This document shows positions 1 through 7,700 of a DNA stretch of 64,000 nucleotides, one piece after another. The DNA lies in the NCBI RefSeq assembly GCF_003324485.1, contig NZ_QODK01000002.1, forward strand, positions 1-64,000. The letters run 5' to 3'. The notes beneath the pieces were generated by a model that worked only from the letters and a program-made list of their open reading frames with translations, did not search any database and was not told the DNA's origin. The translations under genes were made by a program, and so were the position numbers. The DNA is from Cohaesibacter intestini. GTDB taxonomy: Bacteria > Pseudomonadota > Alphaproteobacteria > Rhizobiales > Cohaesibacteraceae. The number at the start of each line of letters is the position of its first letter. Within the stretch, counting starts at the first letter, position 1.

Positions 1-10
1 CGAAACTAGG

Positions 11-250
11 ATGCTCGATCAACATCACGATCGAGTGTCTTTCACATGCGGCAACGACTCCCTCGACTGCTTCTTCAAGGCCCAGGCCGCCCAAAACGCC
101 AAACACAACTTTTCCGCCAGTCCCCCACACCCATATTGTCAGCTTTCTGCATTGCCGCGTATAGCGGCTCTGCATCTATTGCAAATTGAACTCACTAGTG
201 GTCCACTGCTCCACACACAAGAGGCCCGGATCCCTCCATTAATATGTTAA
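11..250 (+). pseudogene. N-terminal fragment of a GNAT acetyltransferase
   Basis: The first 37 or so residues read like the start of a TacT/AtaT-type GNAT acetyltransferase: an HDR, then F-x-C-G, then SLD and an A-x-x-A-Q helix (pattern HDR..F.CG...LD.F...A.Q). After about position 125 the reading frame loses any GNAT character and runs into a proline-rich stretch before stopping. The acetyl-CoA binding core (motif A, R/Q-x-x-G-x-G/A) is absent. The fragment sits in the decayed outer part of the tRNA-Asn island, where toxin-antitoxin remnants are common. The true start may lie to the left of the window. The family call rests on pattern recognition of a short segment. Confidence 0.4.
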
Positions 251-252
251 TG
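237..252. repeat. 16-bp palindrome, copy 1
   Basis: CATTAATATGTTAATG has 6-bp arms (CATTAA/TTAATG) around a 4-nt centre. It matches 14 of 16 bases of the copy at 911-926. It looks like an operator half of a pair or a small recombination site, and nothing more specific can be said. Confidence 0.4.
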
Positions 253-625
253 ACGATACGAGGCTGATCGGTCAAAAGTCTTGATTTGCGGGTATCGCCA
301 AGGGAGCAGGGCGTATGACAGGTTCCCTGTGTATGAGCTCAAGGCCGAACCGGATGCACCAGCAGTGCCGGACAAAAAATACTGCGGCCAATTCCATACC
401 CTGTATTCGACGAGGAAATGGGTCCAGCAGTTGTTTGACCGGCCGATCTTGGTGACTCTGAGATAGGGTATGATCGCCAGCTCTTCGGCGAGGCCCTGTC
501 GATAGTGTTCGGCTTCGGACGCCATTTTGATCGACGCGGCATCCGGTTGTTCGTCACCAGCATGACGGCGCAAGGCCTTGTCAATTTTCAGTTCCAGCAA
601 TCGCTTTGGCGACGGAGGCCATTGC

Positions 626-727
626 ATGAGTCGAGAACGCCTGCTTCAAGGTCGTGCGGAGGGAAACGTCAGCTTTGGCCTCAGCCTCCCTATCTGGCTA
701 GAGGGAGAGGTCTGGGACTTTCATTAG
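626..727 (+). CDS. Possible 33-residue ORF, unknown
   Basis: An ATG at 626 follows GGAGG with 7-nt spacing, which is close to an ideal ribosome binding site and uncommon by chance. The frame encodes 33 residues (begins MSRERLLQGR, contains SFGLSLPIW) and stops with TAG at 725-727. A large imperfect stem-loop (724-779) starts at the stop codon. No family is recognised. It could be the tail of a decayed gene or a real micro-ORF. The only evidence is the ribosome binding site and the downstream hairpin. Confidence 0.2.
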   Translation: MSRERLLQGRAEGNVSFGLSLPIWLEGEVWDFH

Positions 728-779
728 TTCGCGCGGAAAAACCCTTCGATCAGTTAAAGGGTTTGCAGCGCGAACGAAT
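724..779. repeat. Large imperfect inverted repeat
   Basis: Outer arms TTAGTTCGCGC (724-734) and GCGCGAACGAA (769-779) match at 9 of 11 positions. Inner arms AAACCCTTC (738-746) and AAAGGGTTT (756-764) match at 8 of 9. Together they can form a two-tier stem-loop of about 56 nt. There is no T-run on either side, so it is not a classical intrinsic terminator. Confidence 0.45.
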
Positions 780-908
780 TAGAGAACAAAATTGGCTCTG
801 AGTTTGAATTTGCTGCGCCCGGTACGAACGGCAGGAGAGGGCCGTTTTGTGAATGGGAATCAAGCGAGGTGGTGTTCCTGGTGCAGCACACCAGACCGAT
901 GTGAGATT

Positions 909-928
909 TTCATTAATACATTAATGAA
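909..928. repeat. 20-bp palindrome, copy 2 of the 237 motif
   Basis: TTCATTAATACATTAATGAA has 9-bp perfect arms (TTCATTAAT/ATTAATGAA) around AC. Its central 16 bases match the palindrome at 237-252 except for the two centre bases. It lies just beyond the 3' end of the integrase gene. Confidence 0.45.
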
Positions 929-981
929 ACCTCGGGAGACGGCTCTTTGCCCTCCGGCCCAAGAAGGCTACGTCCTGGACA

Positions 982-2553
982 TCATAGGACACCTGCATCA
1001 AATGGAAGGGCTATCCGCCGCATATGATCTGCCAGTTCAGCTAACCTGTCATCAAAATCGGGCTGATCCGGGAAAGCTCCGTAATTGCCATGTACATCAT
1101 CAGCCGCATGGCCAACAATGTGACGCTGGATGTGTTCTGGCACTTTCCCATCGCGCATGCGGACGGTGTATTCATGCCGCAACGCATAGACCGGCGCATC
1201 CTTGGTGCGCAGGTCATTTTCGATGAGGTACTTGTTCGCCGCTGCGCTGAACGAATTCCCTTTGTCGTAATAGCGAGAGAAACCACCGGGATGCTCTTTG
1301 ATGGCCTCCAGAGCAATGCCGACAAGCGGGACCGCCCGCACTCGAGCGTTGGTTTTTACGATATGCCTTCGTTCCCCTTCGAGTGTGGGCTGGATGAGAA
1401 TATGCGGTGTTGAGTGGCCAAGGCAGATTTTCTGTGCCGTCAGATGCAGGATTTCCTGAGGGTTGCATCCCGTTTCCACGAGGGTATAGAGGATCCGCCG
1501 CAATTGTTCATTGGTTCCCGTAAGGCCGCCCCCTTGCAGCCATTTGTCCCGAATGATGACATTCGGGAATGTTACGCGGGTTTCGGAAGCATCCCGAACC
1601 GATGTTTTGGGTGGGGCAGGAAAGTGCTTTTTTAGATTATCGAATGGATTGGCTTTCGCGTGCCCGTACCGGTCTTTCCATTTGTACTCATCCGCATAGC
1701 ATTGCCAGATGTAATGGAGATCCTGAATTTCCTTCAATGCCCCAGATCGACCCAAAGCTTCATCTCCTGGTGCTGGATTGTGCATGAGTTTGAGCCAATG
1801 ATCCTTGAACTGAACGGCCTGTTCACGCGTGACAGCTTGAAGGGAAACGTCTCCCACTAAATCGATGAAGTGTCTCACGGCACGCTTCTTGGGGGTTTCG
1901 TAGTTCTTTTTTTGCGACGGGGACATGTTCGCCATACGGGCAACAGCGAATTTTCCGAAGAAACTATCGAGCGCCTCGGAAATCTTCATCACCCGATCCT
2001 CCTCGTCACTATGGATGCCCATTGCTGTGGTAATGATCTGCGATGGATCGTCAAAGTTGGCGGCTGCGGGCCCGATCAACTGCATATTCCGAATGATCAT
2101 TCTGTAGTTTTCGGCAACGTCTTCAGGCAGGGTCGAAAGCCAGGCGTTGAACCTTTCCATCATGTCCTCGGTTGGGCCGGAAAAGATCTCTTCCGCTTGT
2201 TTCTGATAAAGGGCATGGAGCGTCAATCCGGCCTTTCCCTTGGGCAGGCTGGGAAGGTCCAGAGATATCTTCTCGGTGCCCAGCAGGTCCATGAAACTGT
2301 CGCCAGTAATGGCAAGTTCTTTCCTTGACTGATTGGTCATTTGGGTAGCGCGGAGCGAACGCCAAAACTTATCATCCGCTTCAACGAGCGCATCGCGCCG
2401 GGACATGGCTATGTCGTGATTCTTGGTCTTGAGGGATTTCTGAATCGGATCAGGGCGAGGATCGAGATGCTTCACGTCCTTGGGGATTGATCGGGTGTAG
2501 TAGAGGACCCCTCGATTCAACGTGATATATTTCAATTCTCTTGTGCTGCCCAT
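982..2553 (-). CDS. Tyrosine-type site-specific integrase
   Basis: A 523-residue phage/island integrase of the tyrosine recombinase superfamily. The N-terminal part (about 1-60) is the short arm-binding segment common in this family (RGVLYYTRSIPKDV). A SAM-like core-binding domain spans roughly 190-310, and the catalytic domain roughly 325-515. Visible catalytic-domain elements are the beta-hairpin K400, R459-H460 (YALRH), G481-H482 and the likely nucleophile Y491 (NYG). The box I motif reads TGCNPQEI, with Asn364 where the catalytic Arg normally sits. The HxxR histidine is Tyr456, which some relatives also show. The gene begins 128 bp from the 3' end of tRNA-Asn and points away from it, the usual layout when the tRNA is the attachment site. 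It probably mobilised this island, though present activity is doubtful. Confidence 0.9.
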   Translation of the reverse strand: MGSTRELKYITLNRGVLYYTRSIPKDVKHLDPRPDPIQKSLKTKNHDIAMSRRDALVEADDKFWRSLRATQMTNQSRKELAITGDSFMDLLGTEKISLDLPSLPKGKAGLTLHALYQKQAEEIFSGPTEDMMERFNAWLSTLPEDVAENYRMIIRNMQLIGPAAANFDDPSQIITTAMGIHSDEEDRVMKISEALDSFFGKFAVARMANMSPSQKKNYETPKKRAVRHFIDLVGDVSLQAVTREQAVQFKDHWLKLMHNPAPGDEALGRSGALKEIQDLHYIWQCYADEYKWKDRYGHAKANPFDNLKKHFPAPPKTSVRDASETRVTFPNVIIRDKWLQGGGLTGTNEQLRRILYTLVETGCNPQEILHLTAQKICLGHSTPHILIQPTLEGERRHIVKTNARVRAVPLVGIALEAIKEHPGGFSRYYDKGNSFSAAANKYLIENDLRTKDAPVYALRHEYTVRMRDGKVPEHIQRHIVGHAADDVHGNYGAFPDQPDFDDRLAELADHMRRIALPFDAGVL

Positions 2554-2570
2554 CGCTGAAACGCCTTATT

Positions 2571-2607
2571 TCCTATTGCATTCCTATTGCATTTTCTATT
2601 GCAATAG
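2571..2607. repeat. Triple TCCTATTGCAT direct repeat upstream of integrase
   Basis: Three tandem copies of (T)TCCTATTGCA occur here, the last reading TTCTATTGCAATAG. They lie between the integrase start (2553) and the tRNA-Asn terminator. The spacing of about one helical turn suits an integrase or excisionase arm-binding site, or an autoregulatory operator. Confidence 0.6.
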
Positions 2608-2635
2608 TCCTTGGAAATCAATGGGATCGGCGGAT

Positions 2636-2672
2636 TTCTGCGAAAAAGGAGTCTGTGAACTCAATCACAGAC
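2636..2672 (-). terminator. Intrinsic terminator of tRNA-Asn
   Basis: Read on the minus strand, GTCTGTGA and TCACAGAC form a perfect 8-bp stem with a 6-nt loop, followed by TCCTTTTTCG. It lies 9 bp beyond the encoded CCA of tRNA-Asn, so it ends the tRNA transcript before the integrase gene. Confidence 0.8.
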
Positions 2673-2680
2673 CCCTCAAT

Positions 2681-2756
2681 TGGCTCCCCAGGCCGGACTC
2701 GAACCAGCGACCCAGCGATTAACAGTCGCTTGCTCTACCAACTGAGCTACTGGGGA
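2681..2756 (-). tRNA. tRNA-Asn(GTT)
   Basis: A 76-nt cloverleaf on the minus strand. The acceptor arms TCCCCAG and CTGGGGA pair, the T arm contains GGTTCGAGTCC, and the anticodon loop CTGTTAA gives GTT. CCA is encoded (2681-2683). The 3' end faces the integrase, making this the probable attachment site of the island at 1-2,680. The partner att repeat would lie left of the window. Confidence 0.97.
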
Positions 2757-3033
2757 AAACTCTTTTTCGTTAGCGCTTCAAAGCGTCTCAACGTTGGTGA
2801 GGTGGTTTCTAATCGAGCTTTGCCGTGTTGCCAAGCCCCTTTTTTCAACTTTTTCGCTTCTCTTGTGGAAGAGTGGAAAAGCGCCCGGAATTGTCACGTT
2901 TTTGAGAAACTGGATATTCACAGCACCAACCCCATCTATAAATCATCCCCTTAACAGCGAGCGATTCTAGGGTGTGGATCACATCCACGACAGGCCATGC
3001 CCGACGGAATCAAGCAAAGGACCAACAAACCGA

Positions 3034-3297
3034 ATGATCAAACCGAAGCGTGAATTCAAAATCGGCCGCTGGACTTTCCCCATTCCAGGTTTTCCTTTTG
3101 GCCGCTACTGCCTTGGTGTTGCTCTGGTCATTGGTGGAATCCTCGGATTTCTGCCAATTCTGGGTTTCTGGATGATTCCTCTGGGGCTGGTGGTCCTTTC
3201 GGTTGATTTGCCTTATCTGCGTAAATATCGCAGAAAGTGGGAAGTGAAATTTGAAAAACGCCGTCGGGAAAAACCCCAAAAATCCGACGGCCAATAA
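3034..3297 (+). CDS. Small PGPGW-like transmembrane protein
   Basis: An 87-residue protein of the small PGPGW/hypothetical transmembrane type. A basic N-terminus with GRWTFPIPGFPFGR leads into a hydrophobic hairpin (about residues 24-60, containing ILGFLPILGFWMIPLG), and the tail is very basic (KYRRKWEVKFEKRRREK). The role of the family is unknown; it is probably an inner-membrane protein with both ends cytoplasmic. A GTG at 2974 would add 20 residues. The ATG at 3034 is preferred because similarity to the family begins there. It ends 16 bp before cobP, so the two may be co-transcribed. Confidence 0.7.
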   Translation: MIKPKREFKIGRWTFPIPGFPFGRYCLGVALVIGGILGFLPILGFWMIPLGLVVLSVDLPYLRKYRRKWEVKFEKRRREKPQKSDGQ

Positions 3298-3313
3298 ATC
3301 AGGAAAACCCTTG

Positions 3314-3868
3314 ATGGATGCACACAATGCCCGCACCAATTTCATTTTTGGCGGGGCGCGGTCCGGCAAAAGCCAATTTGCAGAAACACTTTGCCATGAG
3401 AGCGACTGTGATCTGCTCTATGTGGCAACATCGCCTGTGATCAAAGGAGACGCAGAATATGCCGATCGCATCAAGATGCATCAGGATCGACGTGGGCCAC
3501 GCTGGCGGGTCATCGAAGAAGAGCTGGCCCTGGCCGAGATACTCAAAGCCGAAAGTCGCCCTGATCTCGCCATCCTGATCGATTGCATGACCCTGTGGCT
3601 GAACAATGTGCTTTATCACAATCTATCCCTTGAGGACCGTCTCAAGGCCTTTATCGAAGCGATGCAGACCTGCCAGTCCAGGATTATCCTGATCTCGAAC
3701 GAAGTGGGGCAGGGCATCGTTCCTTCCAACCCGGAAGTCAGAGGCTTTCGCGATCATCAAGGGCGCCTTAATCAGACCCTCGCTGCCCATTGCGACCGCG
3801 TCATCGAAGTGCGCGCCGGCCTCCCACTCATTCTCAAGCCAATCCAGCAACCCGCCATCACGCTCTGA
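3314..3868 (+). CDS. cobP: Adenosylcobinamide kinase/adenosylcobinamide-phosphate guanylyltransferase
   Basis: A 184-residue CobP/CobU enzyme of late cobalamin synthesis. It phosphorylates adenosylcobinamide and transfers GMP from GTP to give AdoGDP-cobinamide. The P-loop GGARSGKS lies near the N-terminus, and the family motifs LIDCMTLWLNN and SNEVGQGIVP follow at their expected places. The start at 3314 has AGGA 9 nt upstream and matches the normal family N-terminus; an upstream ATG at 3251 would overlap the previous gene. cobQ follows 50 bp downstream on the same strand, consistent with a B12 operon. Confidence 0.94.
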   Translation: MDAHNARTNFIFGGARSGKSQFAETLCHESDCDLLYVATSPVIKGDAEYADRIKMHQDRRGPRWRVIEEELALAEILKAESRPDLAILIDCMTLWLNNVLYHNLSLEDRLKAFIEAMQTCQSRIILISNEVGQGIVPSNPEVRGFRDHQGRLNQTLAAHCDRVIEVRAGLPLILKPIQQPAITL

Positions 3869-3918
3869 GCCAACATCAACGGCCCGCGCCAACAAAAGCA
3901 AGAACAAGGAAGCCCCTC

Positions 3919-5388
3919 ATGTCCGCGATCATGTTTCAAGGAACCGGTTCCAATGTCGGCAAATCGATGCTGGTGGCCGGATTCTGCCGCTATCTGACTC
4001 AACAGGGTCTGAAGGTTGCTCCCTTCAAGCCGCAAAACATGTCGAACAATGCGGCCGTCACCCACGAGGGAGGGGAGATTGGTCGGGCACAGGCCATGCA
4101 GGCACTGGCCTGTGGGCTGGAGCCAAGCATCCATATGAATCCGGTCTTGTTGAAACCGCAAAGCAACATCGGCTCTCAGGTGGTGGTGCAGGGCAAATCC
4201 ATTGGTCAGATGATGGCCCGCGATTACGCGGCCAACAAGCAGAAATTGCTTACATCCGTGATGGAATCCTACAACATCCTCAAATCCCAAGCCGACATTG
4301 TGGTGGTGGAAGGTGCGGGCAGCGCTTCGGAAGTCAACTTGCGCGCTGGCGACATTGCCAATATGGGCTTTGCTGCCGCAGCCCAGTTGCCGGTCATCCT
4401 GATTGGGGACATTGATCGAGGCGGCGTCATAGGCTCGCTGGTCGGCACCGAGCGCATTGTCACCGATGAGGATCGTGCCCTGATCAAGGGATATGTGATC
4501 AACAAATTCAGAGGCGATCCGACCCTGTTTGATAGCGGCCTTGATATCGTTACCAAAGAAACAGGTTGGCCGGATTTCGGTGTGTTGCCATGGTTCGATT
4601 TGGCAGGACGCCTGCCTGCTGAAGACAGCGAGGATCTCTCCCGCGACGCCGCCGCTGCAAAGCGCGACGGTCGGCTGAAAATCGCTGTTCCCGTGTTGCC
4701 CCGTATCGCCAATTTCGATGATCTGGACGCCCTACGTACAGACCCAGCCATTTCAGTGGAAATGATCCGTCAGGGCCAGGCCATCCCGGTTGATGCGGAC
4801 CTGATTATCCTGCCGGGCTCTAAAACCACCATCGATGATTTCAAGGCAATGCAGGCCGAGGGATGGGATATCGACATCAAGGCTCATGCCCGCCGTGGTG
4901 GCTATGTACTGGGTCTGTGCGGCGGTTATCAGATGCTGGGAAAGGTTATCCGCGATCCCGAAGGCATTGAGGGCCCGAAAGGGGCTGTCTGTGAAGGTCT
5001 CGGCCTTCTGGACATCGAAACCAACATGGCTGCAGAAAAGCGCACCGTACAAGTGACTGGTCACCATGCCGCCAGCGATCTGCCGATGCATGGCTATGAA
5101 ATCCATATCGGCAGCAGTGACGGCCCCGACCGCGCTCGCCCGATGTTCCGCATAGAAGGCAAGGAAGAGGGCGCCATTTCTCGCTCCGGCCGCATCATGG
5201 GCAGTTATGTCCACGGCCTGTTCAATCAGGATGACTTCCGCAAACATTTCCTCACCCAGCTTGGTCATGAGGCAAGCAGCCATTCTTATGAAGCGATGGT
5301 CGAAGACACCCTTGACGCCTTGGCCGATCACATTGGCAAGCATCTGAAGGTCGACGGCCTGCTGGATGTCGCAAATAGAGGCATCTAG
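3919..5388 (+). CDS. cobQ: Cobyric acid synthase
   Basis: A 489-residue glutamine-dependent amidotransferase that amidates adenosylcobyrinic acid a,c-diamide to adenosylcobyric acid. The N-terminal half is the MinD-like ATPase with P-loop GTGSNVGKS (from about residue 7), and ANMGFAAAAQLPVILIGDIDRG follows in the expected order as shorter motifs. The C-terminal half is a GATase with catalytic Cys in GLCGGYQML and the late His in SYVHGLF. ATG 3919 is preceded by AAGGA and gives the standard start MSAIMFQG. A bidirectional terminator follows at 5401-5436. Confidence 0.96.
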   Translation: MSAIMFQGTGSNVGKSMLVAGFCRYLTQQGLKVAPFKPQNMSNNAAVTHEGGEIGRAQAMQALACGLEPSIHMNPVLLKPQSNIGSQVVVQGKSIGQMMARDYAANKQKLLTSVMESYNILKSQADIVVVEGAGSASEVNLRAGDIANMGFAAAAQLPVILIGDIDRGGVIGSLVGTERIVTDEDRALIKGYVINKFRGDPTLFDSGLDIVTKETGWPDFGVLPWFDLAGRLPAEDSEDLSRDAAAAKRDGRLKIAVPVLPRIANFDDLDALRTDPAISVEMIRQGQAIPVDADLIILPGSKTTIDDFKAMQAEGWDIDIKAHARRGGYVLGLCGGYQMLGKVIRDPEGIEGPKGAVCEGLGLLDIETNMAAEKRTVQVTGHHAASDLPMHGYEIHIGSSDGPDRARPMFRIEGKEEGAISRSGRIMGSYVHGLFNQDDFRKHFLTQLGHEASSHSYEAMVEDTLDALADHIGKHLKVDGLLDVANRGI

Positions 5389-5400
5389 CCCCGCAAGAAA

Positions 5401-5436
5401 AAACAAAAAGAGCGCCAATCAGGCGCTCTTTTTGTT
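5401..5436. terminator. Bidirectional terminator between cobQ and cobD
   Basis: AAAGAGCGCC (5408-5417) pairs with GGCGCTCTTT (5422-5431) around a 4-nt loop. A-rich flank on the left and TTTTTGTTT on the right let it end transcription from both strands. Confidence 0.88.
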
Positions 5437-5459
5437 TGCATTTGCTTCGAATTGGGCTG

Positions 5460-6461
5460 TCAAAGAAGACAAAAACCGGCAATCGCTGCAATGGCCAGAA
5501 ACTGGACGATCAGACTGGAGCGATAGAGCCGCAAGGCATCGCCGACTTCCACTGGGCCGATATCCACCCGGCCGCCATCATTGACAAATGGCTCGTCAAC
5601 CAGCTTGCTGCCATAATAACGCGGGCCCGACAGGGCAATATCCAACCGCCCTGCGGTCGCCGATTCCGGCCAGCCGGCATTCGGTGAGCGATGCTTCGGT
5701 GCGTCCCGCTTGATCGCCGCCCAGACAGCACCAACGCCCATCGCCGCCCGCCCGCCAACCGGATGAAAGGGCGATAAGAGCAGCAACAACATGGTCAACC
5801 GCGCAGGCATCAGATTAAGCAGATCATCCAATCGCGCCGATGCCCATCCGAACCAAAGATAACGGTCATTCTTGTGGCCAATCATACTGTCGGCTGTGTT
5901 GACAATTTTGTAGGCCACCAACCCGGGAAATCCGAACAGAGCGAACCAGAAGACAGGTGCGACAATGCCATCGGAGAAATTCTCGGCCAAGCTCTCAATG
6001 GCTGCACGGGCAACCCCGTCTTTTTCGAGGAACTTCGTCTCGCGCCCTACGATCATCGACACCGCCTGCCGCGCGGCGATGATGTCACCATCCTCAAGCG
6101 GTTTCTGCACCGCAAGAACATGATCATACAGGCTCTTTTGAGCGATGAGCACAGAGCTGACCAGAGCCAGCACGATGCCTCCGAAAATTCCGAGCGATAG
6201 GAGGCTTTCTTGTAGAAACCACGCCAACGCTGTACCACCCGCGAACAGGACGATGATCACCATTAATCCTGTGAGACGCCCGACAAAGGGGCTTTGTTCG
6301 GATGGGTGATTGAACAGTCGATCGCACAGGCCGATTGCCTTGCCAAACCAGACAACCGGGTGAGGGAACCGCTCCCACACCCAGTTCGGTTCACCCAGCA
6401 GGGCATCAATCGCAAGGGCAACGAGAAGCACAAGGAGGATTTCAGGCCCGAACGCAATCAC
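5460..6461 (-). CDS. cobD: Adenosylcobinamide-phosphate synthase (CbiB/CobD)
   Basis: A 333-residue polytopic membrane enzyme that attaches aminopropanol phosphate to adenosylcobyric acid. The N-terminus has the family pattern D-x-L-L-G-E-P and FPHPVVWFGK. The central ESLAENFSDGIVAPVFW and YKIVNTADSMIGHKNDRY are highly typical of CbiB; both are signature stretches of the family. Five or so hydrophobic segments are visible. It overlaps the upstream cobC by 4 bp (ATGA), indicating translational coupling. The name is cobD in the Pseudomonas denitrificans scheme and cbiB in the Salmonella scheme. Confidence 0.95.
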   Translation of the reverse strand: MIAFGPEILLVLLVALAIDALLGEPNWVWERFPHPVVWFGKAIGLCDRLFNHPSEQSPFVGRLTGLMVIIVLFAGGTALAWFLQESLLSLGIFGGIVLALVSSVLIAQKSLYDHVLAVQKPLEDGDIIAARQAVSMIVGRETKFLEKDGVARAAIESLAENFSDGIVAPVFWFALFGFPGLVAYKIVNTADSMIGHKNDRYLWFGWASARLDDLLNLMPARLTMLLLLLSPFHPVGGRAAMGVGAVWAAIKRDAPKHRSPNAGWPESATAGRLDIALSGPRYYGSKLVDEPFVNDGGRVDIGPVEVGDALRLYRSSLIVQFLAIAAIAGFCLL

Positions 6462-7486
6462 CGGATGCTCGCCACGTCCAATGCTGCGTCGAGACGATCC
6501 AGCATCGCCTGATCCGTCGGAACACCAAAGCGGATATAGTCCGGATTGTAATCGAAGACGCGGGTCCAGATTTTTTGCTCGGCCAGCTTTTCGTGCAGAT
6601 CGCGTGCATTCTCTTTAAGAACCAGCCGGAACAACGGCGTACCACCGGCGACATAGTATCCGCGTTTCTTCAGAATCGCATCAAGCTTCTCCGAGAAGTC
6701 GATCAGATTGCGGCGTTGCTCATCCTGCCATTTCACATCGCGCAAGGCTTGCCGACCGATGCGCAGGGCAGGGGTTGAGACGGCCCATGGGCCGAGCATG
6801 TCGCGGATCTTGCTAATATGCGTTTCATGTCCCACCAGAAAACCGAGGCGCAAACCGCCAAGACCGAAAAACTTGCCGAATGATCGCAGCACCACGACAT
6901 TGGGCATATCGGACAAGCGATCAACAACACTATTTTCTGGCGTCAGATCGGCAAAAGCCTCATCAACGATCAACAAACCTCGTTGCTTGCGCAACTTCTC
7001 GGCAATTTCAACCAGCGCATCCGGCGGCAACTTGCGTCCATCCGGATTGTTCGGGTTGACCACCAAAAGACAATCGCCCGGGAAGAATTCCTTTGGCATT
7101 TCTTCAACCATAGCAACATCAACGCCCGCGCGCGCCATGGCGCGCTGATGCTCACTGTAGGTTGGCCCAAGAATGAGACAACTCTGGTTGGTGCCAAGCA
7201 GAACCGGCATCGCCTGAATCAAAGATTGCGTGCCGGGGGACGCAACGACCGAGATTTCATCGGGCACCTTATAGGCGGCTCGCGCGGCGGCAAGGCACTC
7301 AACCAGATCACTCTGATTGGGCAGGGCACCGATATCGGCAATCGCCTGTGGGCCATCAAATGGATAGGTGATCTGGTTGATGCCGCTGGACATATCCAGC
7401 CACTCTTCACGGGTCCCACCATACTTGGCCATGGCAGCGGACAAGTCTCCGCCATGCATCATAATATTGTCGTCACTGGCAACCAT
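6458..7486 (-). CDS. cobC: Threonine-phosphate decarboxylase, PLP enzyme of cobalamin synthesis
   Basis: A 342-residue class I/II aminotransferase-fold protein like CobC/CobD(Salmonella), which makes aminopropanol phosphate for the step done by the neighbouring cobD. The start region MHGGDLSAAMAKYGG is typical. The PLP lysine is in RSFGKFFGLGGLRLGF, and NPNNPDG and VDEAFADL are present. ATG 7486 is chosen because GGAAG stands 7 nt upstream; a GTG at 7525 would add 13 residues but has no ribosome binding site. It couples to cobD by a 4-bp overlap. Confidence 0.92.
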   Translation of the reverse strand: MVASDDNIMMHGGDLSAAMAKYGGTREEWLDMSSGINQITYPFDGPQAIADIGALPNQSDLVECLAAARAAYKVPDEISVVASPGTQSLIQAMPVLLGTNQSCLILGPTYSEHQRAMARAGVDVAMVEEMPKEFFPGDCLLVVNPNNPDGRKLPPDALVEIAEKLRKQRGLLIVDEAFADLTPENSVVDRLSDMPNVVVLRSFGKFFGLGGLRLGFLVGHETHISKIRDMLGPWAVSTPALRIGRQALRDVKWQDEQRRNLIDFSEKLDAILKKRGYYVAGGTPLFRLVLKENARDLHEKLAEQKIWTRVFDYNPDYIRFGVPTDQAMLDRLDAALDVASIR

Positions 7487-7700
7487 ATCAACACTTCCAT
7501 GTTCGAGGAGAAGCACGCTTAGCACATAGACTTTTTATCTAAGGGATGCAAACTATACGCGACGTCCGTTTGGTTAGTCCGCAATCGGAAAAACGCCCAA
7601 ATCCTGTCTTTTCCGGCCAACACTATTCCAAAAGAGCAGGTCCGAGTTGATTGTTTCCACCGCGCAATTTACAAGACTGCACCACAAGATGGAAATCAGC

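Larger units (their letters stand above)
251..981. other. Island segment with no convincing gene
   Basis: About 0.7 kb between the GNAT remnant and the end of the integrase gene. Overlapping short ORFs exist on both strands, the longest being a 126-codon minus-strand frame at 247-627, but none shows a recognisable domain. Notable non-coding structure includes two nearly identical 16-bp palindromes (237-252 and 911-926), a large imperfect inverted repeat (724-779), and a 33-codon ORF with a strong ribosome binding site (626-727). The stretch reads as decayed mobile DNA. Confidence 0.5.

Noticed and set aside
247-627. 126-codon minus-strand ORF in the island
   Set aside because: The first 60 residues look protein-like but match no family I can name, and the frame then loses coding character. 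Too weak to list as a gene.
2541-2954. Plus-strand ORF across the tRNA-Asn gene
   Set aside because: It runs antisense through a complete tRNA and its terminator, so it is not a protein gene.
2760-3313. Cobalamin riboswitch before cobP
   Set aside because: No B12-box-like conserved core or long structured leader could be recognised upstream of cobP or of cobC; vitamin B12 control cannot be claimed.
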